Origin: Micromonosporaceae bacterium
Lineage (GTDB): Bacteria; Actinomycetota; Actinomycetes; Mycobacteriales; Micromonosporaceae
Reading direction: 5' to 3'
Length of the DNA: 11,174 bases
NCBI GenBank assembly: GCA_003543035.1
Contig: DPJL01000403.1
Span: forward strand, 1 to 11,174
The translations under genes were made by a program, and so were the position numbers. Positions within the stretch are counted from its first letter, which is position 1. Every line of letters begins with the position of its first letter. Below, piece after piece: positions 6,351 to 11,174 of this stretch. Below the pieces are notes generated by a model. It made no database searches. It was not told the origin of the DNA and saw only the letters and a list, made by a program, of their open reading frames with translations.

Positions 6351-7155
6351 TCTCCTTGTTGCCGCCCGCGGTGCATTGTTGGACGCGCTCGAGGCACTCA
6401 AAGAGCACCGCAACGCCGTCGTCGTGATCGGTGCACAAGCCATTCACCTGCACACCGGTGGAGCACAAGTTGCCCTGGCCGAGGCCACCAAGGACTCAGA
6501 CCTCGCTCTTGACACTCGTGCTCTCGCTGGAGAACCGCTTCTTGAGGAGACAATGGAGCGCGCAGGCTTTCGGTTGGATCCAGCTGCGCTCCAGCCGGGT
6601 GCTTGGCTCAGTCCGGCCGGAATCCCCGTCGATCTCATGGTCCCGGAGGCGCTGGCGGGTAGCGGAGGTCGACGCGGCGCCCGCATCCCGCCCCACTCGA
6701 AAAACGCCGCTCGCAGAGCGTTCGGCTTGGAAGCTGCGGTAGTGGACTTCTCGCCAATCGCGGTCAAATCCCTTGGTACCAAAGACTCGCGGTCGTTCCG
6801 CGCGAATATTGCCAGCCCTGCGGCGCTACTCGTGGCCAAGCTCCATAAGCTCGGTGAGCGGCAAGGCGACCTCAGGCGCCTGATGGATAAGGACGCCCAT
6901 GACATTTACCGGCTGTTGGTCGCCGTACCCACAAACGGAATCGCGTCCAGCTTGTTGAGGCTGTGTGGTGATCCTCTGGCGGGCAAGGCTACGACGTCTG
7001 CCGTGACCCTTCTCGGCGAACTATTCGCCAAAGGCTCCGGTGCGCCCGCATCCAAGATGGCCGGCCGGGCAGAAGAAGGCGTGGGAGATCCTGCTCTTGT
7101 CTCGGCTGCCGTTGCCGCCCTTGCCGACGATCTTATGAAGGCGATGAATCGGTGA
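6328..7155 (+). CDS. AbiEii-like nucleotidyltransferase (type IV toxin-like)
   Basis: A 275-residue member of the nucleotidyltransferase superfamily related to AbiEii/MenT toxins, some of which modify tRNA. Motifs seen: GAQAIHLHTG (35-44), corresponding to the GGxA...H loop; T54-K-D56-S-D58-L with the two metal-binding aspartates; a third acidic residue, D102, in GIPVDLMV; and AKLHKLGER...DKDAHDIYRLL (170-197), the basic KLxAxxxR/KDxxD block of AbiEii proteins. The usual second glycine of GGxA is alanine (GAQA), and Lys55 stands where families vary. I chose the ATG at 6328 (ggatgg 6 nt upstream, 23-nt overlap with the previous gene); an in-frame TTG at 6310 is less likely. The stop overlaps the GTG of the following gene. 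Pairing with the AbiEi-like gene supports the toxin role, but some members of this superfamily are not toxins. Confidence 0.68.
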   Translation: MNVLGDNDLLVAARGALLDALEALKEHRNAVVVIGAQAIHLHTGGAQVALAEATKDSDLALDTRALAGEPLLEETMERAGFRLDPAALQPGAWLSPAGIPVDLMVPEALAGSGGRRGARIPPHSKNAARRAFGLEAAVVDFSPIAVKSLGTKDSRSFRANIASPAALLVAKLHKLGERQGDLRRLMDKDAHDIYRLLVAVPTNGIASSLLRLCGDPLAGKATTSAVTLLGELFAKGSGAPASKMAGRAEEGVGDPALVSAAVAALADDLMKAMNR

Positions 7156-7655
7156 TCCACGACAGCGATCCGTTTGCGACCCCGGAGTCGGCGCGTTCTC
7201 AAGTGCGCCGGCTCCGGGGTCGCTTCGCGCAGACAGTGACCCTGTGGACGGCTCCCGGCCCGGCCGGGCTCACTGTCTCGTCCTGCCTTGTCGCCGACGG
7301 CGAGCCGGGCAAGCTGCTCGGGCTGATCGACGACGAGTCGACGCTCTGGACTTCGTTGAAGAGCGCAGGCGTTTTCGCGGTGACACCATTGACCTACGGC
7401 CAGCAGCAGCTCGCCGATCGCTTTGCCGGGCTGCTGCCCGCGCCGGGCGGACTTTTCAGGCAAGGCGAACCGTGGGCCGAGACGGCCTTCGGCCCGGTGC
7501 TCGGGGAAACGTGGGCCGGCTGTCGCCTCGACTCGGCCCGCGAATTCGGCTGGGGACTGCTCATCGAGGCGACCATCGCCGAGATCACACTGGGCCCCAC
7601 AGCATCGCCCTTGCTGCACCATAGGGGTTCGTACGCCCAGCTCCACGACCGCTAA
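7152..7655 (+). CDS. Flavin reductase-like (FMN-binding split-barrel) protein
   Basis: A 167-residue protein resembling the flavin reductase-like domain family, whose members bind FMN/FAD in a split barrel and often reduce free flavin with NAD(P)H for a monooxygenase. The conserved stretch is TLWTAPGPAGLTVSSCLVADGEPGKLLGLIDDES (30-63), containing the GLTVSS segment that binds flavin phosphate, then ADRFAGL (88-94). It is soluble, with no signal peptide. The GTG start at 7152 overlaps the upstream TGA as GTGA, and AAGG (7138-7141) could serve as a ribosome binding site; the full family N-terminus is present from this start. Codon use is like that of the housekeeping genes and unlike the AbiE-like genes before it. 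No partner oxygenase is in the window, so the substrate is unknown. Confidence 0.75.
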   Translation: MIHDSDPFATPESARSQVRRLRGRFAQTVTLWTAPGPAGLTVSSCLVADGEPGKLLGLIDDESTLWTSLKSAGVFAVTPLTYGQQQLADRFAGLLPAPGGLFRQGEPWAETAFGPVLGETWAGCRLDSAREFGWGLLIEATIAEITLGPTASPLLHHRGSYAQLHDR

Positions 7656-7658
7656 GCT
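7653..7658 (+). promoter_or_regulatory. Candidate leaderless -10 box for the epimerase gene
   Basis: TAAGCT fits the actinobacterial TAnnnT -10 pattern and ends 7 nt before the ATG at 7666, which would put transcription start at or next to the start codon. No Shine-Dalgarno sequence precedes this ATG, and no convincing -35 is seen. The box overlaps the TAA stop of the flavin reductase-like gene. Confidence 0.5.
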
Positions 7659-7665
7659 TGTCCGC

Positions 7666-8634
7666 ATGTCAGTCACCCCACGCTTCGGCGAGAATCATCG
7701 CGTCCTCGTGTCCGGTGGTGCCGGGTTTGTCCCGTCACACCTGATCGACGTGTTGATATCGCGCGGCTGCGAAGTAGTGGCGATCGACAATCTCATCACC
7801 GGGTCCGAGAGCAATGTCGCACACCTAATCGGCAACCCGCTCTTCACACTGGTCAAAGCCGATGTTTCGGATGGCATTCCAGCCGAGCCGGCGCTGACCG
7901 GCCGCTTCGACGCGATCCTGCACATGGCCTCGCCGGCCAGCCCCACCGACTTCGGCACTTTTCCGCTGGAGATCTTGAGGGTTGGTTCTCTGGGCACCTT
8001 TCACCTGCTCGACCGAGCCCGCGAGGACGGCGCCCGCTTCTTGCTGGCATCGACGTCTGAGGCCTACGGCGACCCACTTGTGCATCCGCAGCCGGAGAGC
8101 TACTGGGGCAACGTCAACCCGATCGGCATCCGCAGCGTCTATGACGAGGCCAAGCGCTTCGCTGAGGCAACCACCATGGCGTATAGGCGCACCCACCGTG
8201 TCGACACGGCGATCGTGCGTATTTTTAACACCTTTGGCCCTCGTATGCGCGCCAATGACGGCCGGGCAATCCCGACCTTCATCTCCCAGGCGCTGCGCAA
8301 CGAGCCGATCACCGTGCACGGCACCGGTGAGCAAACCCGCTCGATCTGCTTTGTGGACGATCTGGTCCGGGGAATTTTGCTGCTGCTCGACTCGCACGAA
8401 ACCGGCCCGATCAACTGTGGCACAGAGCACGAGATGACCATGCTTGAGCTGGCCGAGCGAATCGTTTTGCTGAGCGGGTCATCCTCGCAGGTCACGCTGG
8501 TCCCGCGGACCGCTGACGACCCCGATCGGCGCCGCCCCGACCTGACCCTCGCCCGGACCAAGCTCGGCTTCGAGCCGCAGGTGGGGCCGGATGAAGGCTT
8601 GCGCGCCACGATCGAGTTCTTCAGGGCGCTCTAG
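7666..8634 (+). CDS. NAD-dependent sugar-nucleotide epimerase/dehydratase, UDP-glucuronate decarboxylase-like
   Basis: A 322-residue extended short-chain dehydrogenase. The N-terminal NAD-binding motif is VLVSGGAGFVPSHL (13-26), with D41 ending the second strand to bind the adenosine ribose. Catalytic residues are visible: T130-S131-E132 in STSEAYGD, and Tyr159/Lys163 in SVYDEAKR. Later segments (VRIFNTFGPRMRANDGRAIPTFI, TRSICFVDDLV) match UDP-glucuronate decarboxylase and close epimerases most nearly. The third glycine of the Rossmann GxxGxxG is proline (P23). The frame is open further upstream, but the ATG at 7666 begins just before the family domain and follows a leaderless -10 box. The product is probably a nucleotide sugar for a cell-envelope glycan, consistent with the two LCP ligase genes downstream. 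The exact substrate cannot be read from sequence. Confidence 0.85.
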   Translation: MSVTPRFGENHRVLVSGGAGFVPSHLIDVLISRGCEVVAIDNLITGSESNVAHLIGNPLFTLVKADVSDGIPAEPALTGRFDAILHMASPASPTDFGTFPLEILRVGSLGTFHLLDRAREDGARFLLASTSEAYGDPLVHPQPESYWGNVNPIGIRSVYDEAKRFAEATTMAYRRTHRVDTAIVRIFNTFGPRMRANDGRAIPTFISQALRNEPITVHGTGEQTRSICFVDDLVRGILLLLDSHETGPINCGTEHEMTMLELAERIVLLSGSSSQVTLVPRTADDPDRRRPDLTLARTKLGFEPQVGPDEGLRATIEFFRAL

Positions 8635-8645
8635 CAAACAGCTTC

Positions 8646-8651
8646 TACTCT
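8646..8651 (+). promoter_or_regulatory. Candidate leaderless -10 box for the first LCP gene
   Basis: TACTCT (TAnnnT) ends 7 nt before the ATG at 8659, in the 24-nt gap after the epimerase stop. The only SD-like bases, GGAG at 8652-8655, lie 3 nt from the ATG, which is too close for normal use. No clear -35 is visible. Confidence 0.45.
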
Positions 8652-8658
8652 GGAGCGC

Positions 8659-9807
8659 ATGTCCTCCAACGACCAACCCGAGCGACCGGTAGGCCGAGCC
8701 TCTGTACCAGGACGCGGAACCCCTCCTCGTGAAGGCGCCGCCGTGGCCCGGGCAAAAAGTGGCCCGGCGACCTACGGATCCCCCCGCAAGAAGGGCCCCA
8801 AACCCAGGTGGGGTCGCATTGCGCTGGTCGCGGTGGTGGCGCTGGCGCTCTGCGGCGGCCTTGGCAGCTTCGTCTATTACAAGACCATCGAAGGCGACCT
8901 CGAACGCACCGATCCCTTCTCGTCGCTGACCAAGGGCCGTCCTCCCAAGACGGTTTCGGGCGTGCAGAACATCCTGCTGGTCGGCAGCGACCACGCGGAC
9001 CCCGACTCACAGCCGGATGTGCCCGGTCAGGCTCGCACCGACACCATCATCCTGATGCACATTCCGTCCAGTCAGGACCGTGCCTACCTGGTCTCCATGC
9101 CGCGTGATCTTTGGGTTTCGGTGCCGCAGAAGGCAACCGACGCCCAATGCGGCAACCGTCGCGCGAAGATCAATGCGGCGTTCGCCTGGGGCGAGCTGCC
9201 GCTACTCGTCAAGACGGTGGAGTGCTTCACCTCGGTGCGCGTAGACCACGTGGTATCGATCGACTTTGGTGGATTCAAGCAGGTGGTGGATGCACTCGGC
9301 GGAGTGGACATGCCGATCGAGCGCAGCATCGAGTCGATCCACGAGCCGTATAGGAAGTTCACCAAGGGCACAATGCACCTCAACGGCACCGAAGCGCTGG
9401 ACTATGTGCGCCAACGCAAGCAGTTCCCCGACGGCGACTTCGCCCGCATGCGGCACCAGCAACTGCTGCTCAAGGTGTTGCTGGACAAGGCCGCCAGCGG
9501 GGAGACCCTCACCAACCCGGTGAAATTCAACGCCTTCGTCAACGCGATGACCAAGGCGGTCAAGGTCGATCAGGAGTTCTCGCTGATCGACATGGCGTTG
9601 CAGTTCCGCGGGCTGCGAAGCGATGACCTGACGTTTTTGACGAGCCCGTTTTCTGGTACCGACATGATTGATGGACAAAGCGTGGTGCTCTCGGACCGGG
9701 ACAAGGCCATCGCTCTTTACAACGCCATGGGTTCGGACAAGATGGCTGAGTGGGCAGGTGCAAACATCTCGCCGAGTTCGAAACCAACACAAAACACGAA
9801 CCAATAG
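8659..9807 (+). CDS. LytR-CpsA-Psr (LCP) family cell-wall glycopolymer transferase
   Basis: A 382-residue membrane-anchored protein. LCP enzymes transfer lipid-linked glycopolymers to peptidoglycan; in mycolata this is the arabinogalactan-peptidoglycan link. Residues 1-50 are polar, basic and Pro-rich (cytoplasmic), about 54-73 form one membrane segment, and the LCP domain spans about 97-275. Family residues seen are NILLVGSD, R126-T-D128 (ARTDTIILMHI), SMPRD (R149, D150), KINAAF (170-175), and the RQR...R.RHQQ block (R251, R253, D260, R263, R265, Q267), which binds the pyrophosphate-lipid. No separate LytR C-terminal domain is present; the protein ends in a Ser/Thr/Gln/Asn-rich tail. Two extracellular cysteines, C164 and C189, could form a disulfide. 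The ATG at 8659 follows a leaderless -10 box. A hairpin ends the gene before a paralogous LCP gene. Which glycan it handles is not shown. Confidence 0.92.
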   Translation: MSSNDQPERPVGRASVPGRGTPPREGAAVARAKSGPATYGSPRKKGPKPRWGRIALVAVVALALCGGLGSFVYYKTIEGDLERTDPFSSLTKGRPPKTVSGVQNILLVGSDHADPDSQPDVPGQARTDTIILMHIPSSQDRAYLVSMPRDLWVSVPQKATDAQCGNRRAKINAAFAWGELPLLVKTVECFTSVRVDHVVSIDFGGFKQVVDALGGVDMPIERSIESIHEPYRKFTKGTMHLNGTEALDYVRQRKQFPDGDFARMRHQQLLLKVLLDKAASGETLTNPVKFNAFVNAMTKAVKVDQEFSLIDMALQFRGLRSDDLTFLTSPFSGTDMIDGQSVVLSDRDKAIALYNAMGSDKMAEWAGANISPSSKPTQNTNQ

Positions 9808-9813
9808 GGCGAA

Positions 9814-9839
9814 AACCGCTCATCCGAGGGTGAGCGGTT
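9814..9839 (+). terminator. Hairpin between the two LCP genes
   Basis: AACCGCTCA (9814-9822) and TGAGCGGTT (9831-9839) pair perfectly over 9 bp; a T-G and a C-G pair extend the stem to a CGAG tetraloop. It begins 7 nt after the first LCP stop and ends just before the next gene's -10 box. There is no real U-tract after it, so terminator strength is uncertain. Confidence 0.7.
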
Positions 9840-9841
9840 CA

Positions 9842-9847
9842 TAAGCT
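9842..9847 (+). promoter_or_regulatory. Candidate leaderless -10 box for the second LCP gene
   Basis: TAAGCT, identical to the box before the epimerase, ends 6 nt before the ATG at 9854. There is no Shine-Dalgarno sequence. The preceding hairpin occupies the place where a -35 would lie, so this promoter would be -10 driven or dependent on another feature. Confidence 0.5.
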
Positions 9848-9853
9848 AAGTTC

Positions 9854-10882
9854 ATGCGCGGCTTGCGATCTGGCCTATGGCCAAAACTCCTGCTTGGAGT
9901 GGGCCTTGGCCTCATGTTGCTGGCGGCGGCCGGGTTGATAGTGACCAAGGCGCTGCTGCACCGATACGAGTCGAGTGTGACGCGGCAGGTGCTGCTGGCT
10001 CCGAGCGCTCGGGAGGTTTCCCCCGACGCCCGCAGCACCGCCTGGCGCAACAACTCCGGTCCGTTGAACTTCCTGCTCATCGGATCGGACATGCGAACCG
10101 GGTACCCCGACGAAGGCCAACGCTCGGACACGATCATCATTGTCCAGGTCAACGCCGAGCGCACCGGCGCGCATCTCGTCTCCATCCCGCGCGATCTGCT
10201 TGTCGACATCCCGGAGTTTCCGGCCACCGACTTCTACGGCAGCCGTCAGAAGATCAATGCTGCCTTCCATTTCGGTGGCGGCAACAGCGGTGGCGTCCAA
10301 CTGCTCTCGGCGACCTTGGCCGAGTTGACCGGCATCAAATTCGACGGCGCGGCAGTGATCGATTTTGGTGGCTTCGAGCGCATTATCGATCTGCTCGGCG
10401 GGGTAAGGATGTGCGTCGACACCGAGGTCACCTCGATCCACACGAACCGGTTCTTCCCGCTCGGCTGCCAGATCTTCAATGGCGCCGAGGCGCTTGACTA
10501 CTCACGGCAGCGCTACGGGCTGGAGAGCGGCGACTATGACCGGCAGCGGCACAACCAGCAGCTGTTGAAGGCGATCTTCAGCACGGCGCTGAGCAACGGG
10601 ATCGCTCACAACCCGCTGAAGATCGACCAGTTCATCAGGGCCCTGGGCGATTCGCTGACCCTGGACACGGGCGGCGCATCGCTGGCCGACGTACTGCTGG
10701 CACTGCGCAGTCTGCGGCCAGACACCCTGGTGGGCGTGGCCGTGCCGTCCTACCCGGAGATGATCGGTGCCGAGTCTTACATCCTGCTCAACGAGGAGGC
10801 TCCGCTCCTGTTTGATGCGCTCAGCCAGGCCAAACTTGCCGACTGGGCGGTCGTGAACCCGCAATGGGTGCACGCCCTCTAG
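9854..10882 (+). CDS. Second LytR-CpsA-Psr (LCP) family protein, paralogue of the preceding one
   Basis: A 342-residue LCP protein with a very short cytoplasmic end, one membrane segment (about 11-31) and an extracellular LCP domain (about 72-245). Key residues are NFLLIGSD (D79), R90-S-D92, SIPRD (R113, D114), RQKINAAFHFGG, VIDFGGFERIIDLLGGV, and the RQR...DRQRHNQQ block (R218, R220, D227, R230, R232, Q235). It shares these blocks in order with the gene upstream, indicating ancient tandem duplication, but lacks the long basic N-terminus and has a different cysteine pair (C187, C205). No LytR C-terminal domain is present. The ATG at 9854 lies 6 nt after TAAGCT, suggesting separate leaderless transcription despite its closeness to the first LCP gene. 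It probably acts in the same wall-assembly step on another acceptor or glycan; this is inference. Confidence 0.92.
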   Translation: MRGLRSGLWPKLLLGVGLGLMLLAAAGLIVTKALLHRYESSVTRQVLLAPSAREVSPDARSTAWRNNSGPLNFLLIGSDMRTGYPDEGQRSDTIIIVQVNAERTGAHLVSIPRDLLVDIPEFPATDFYGSRQKINAAFHFGGGNSGGVQLLSATLAELTGIKFDGAAVIDFGGFERIIDLLGGVRMCVDTEVTSIHTNRFFPLGCQIFNGAEALDYSRQRYGLESGDYDRQRHNQQLLKAIFSTALSNGIAHNPLKIDQFIRALGDSLTLDTGGASLADVLLALRSLRPDTLVGVAVPSYPEMIGAESYILLNEEAPLLFDALSQAKLADWAVVNPQWVHAL

Positions 10883-10904
10883 AGCGGGTAGTGGCAGCTA
10901 TCGG

Positions 10905-10911
10905 TAAGAAT
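10905..10911 (+). promoter_or_regulatory. Possible leaderless -10 box for the rhodanese gene
   Basis: TAAGAAT ends 7 nt before the GTG at 10919. It fits TAnnnT less exactly than the three boxes upstream, because the T falls at the seventh base. No ribosome binding site is seen, and the 36-nt gap after the LCP stop holds nothing else recognisable. Confidence 0.3.
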
Positions 10912-10918
10912 GGTCTGC

Positions 10919-11174
10919 GTGCAGATACCGACAGTGGCCGTCAACGATGTGGCAGCCGATGCCTACCTTCTCGATGTGCGCGAGAGCGATGAGTGGGAAG
11001 CGGGGCACGCTCCGGGCGCGGCGCACCTGCCCATGATGGAGATCCCAGCCCGGCTGACCGAAGTGCCGCAGGACCGCGAAGTGGTGGTGGTGTGCCGCGT
11101 GGGCGGGCGCTCCGGGCAGGTCGTCGCCTACCTGGTCCAGCAGGGCTGGGACAACGTGACCAACCTCGATGGCG
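10919..11174 (+). CDS. Rhodanese-domain protein, N-terminal part (cut by window end)
   Basis: The first 85 codons of a small soluble rhodanese-like protein, open to the window edge. The CH2A-type motif LLDVRESDEWEAGHAPGAAHLPM (17-39) is followed by the active-site loop VVVCRVGGRS, with Cys59 as the sulfur-carrying residue (CRVGGRS). This suggests sulfurtransferase activity, with thiosulfate or a persulfide as donor; the physiological acceptor is unknown. The GTG at 10919 is chosen because it begins just before the domain and follows a possible leaderless -10. There is no signal peptide, so it is cytoplasmic. Most of a usual ~100-120-residue single-domain rhodanese is already present. Confidence 0.85.
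   Translation, partial: MQIPTVAVNDVAADAYLLDVRESDEWEAGHAPGAAHLPMMEIPARLTEVPQDREVVVVCRVGGRSGQVVAYLVQQGWDNVTNLDG

Noticed and set aside
5160..7155. Integrase, transposase, tRNA or att-site repeats around the AbiE-like cassette
   Set aside because: I looked for genes or flanking direct repeats that would explain how the cassette arrived and saw none; transfer is inferred only from codon use.

Overview
The window is dense, high-GC DNA with actinomycete character. The evidence is strong G/C preference at third codon positions, GTG starts, a bkdABC-type 2-oxoacid dehydrogenase operon, LytR-CpsA-Psr (LCP) cell-wall ligases, and several genes that seem to be transcribed without a leader from TAnnnT boxes 6-7 nt before the start codon. 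The best guess is a mycolata or Pseudonocardiales-like actinobacterium; the genus cannot be fixed from sequence alone.

Layout: (1) 1-606 is the 3' end of an unrecognised + strand gene. It meets, tail to tail with a 4-nt overlap, a - strand gene (603-1235) for a one-pass membrane protein with a long proline-rich extracellular tail and a short C-terminal pentapeptide repeat. (2) 1236-1608 is a divergent intergenic region with inverted repeats. (3) 1609-5159 is a tight operon for E1alpha, E1beta and E2 of a branched-chain 2-oxoacid dehydrogenase complex, closed by a strong hairpin at 5170-5205. (4) 5274-7155 is a two-gene type IV toxin-antitoxin/abortive-infection-like cassette. Its first gene joins a PD-(D/E)XK-nuclease-like N-terminus, a winged helix and an AbiEi-like C-terminus; its second is an AbiEii-like nucleotidyltransferase. 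A 14-bp-arm inverted repeat lies just upstream. The first gene carries at least four TTA codons, which suggests acquisition. (5) 7152-7655 is a flavin-reductase-like protein whose GTG start overlaps the toxin stop codon. (6) 7666-8634 is a sugar-nucleotide epimerase/decarboxylase, followed by two tandem LCP proteins (8659-9807 and 9854-10882) separated by a hairpin terminator. (7) 10919-11174 is a rhodanese-domain protein cut by the window end.

How they work together: bkdABC converts branched-chain 2-oxoacids to acyl-CoAs, using an E3 encoded elsewhere. The epimerase could supply a nucleotide sugar for a wall glycopolymer that the LCP proteins attach to peptidoglycan; that link rests on adjacency and family knowledge. 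The AbiE-like cassette sits between these two housekeeping blocks like an inserted defence module, and it is the most interesting part of the window.
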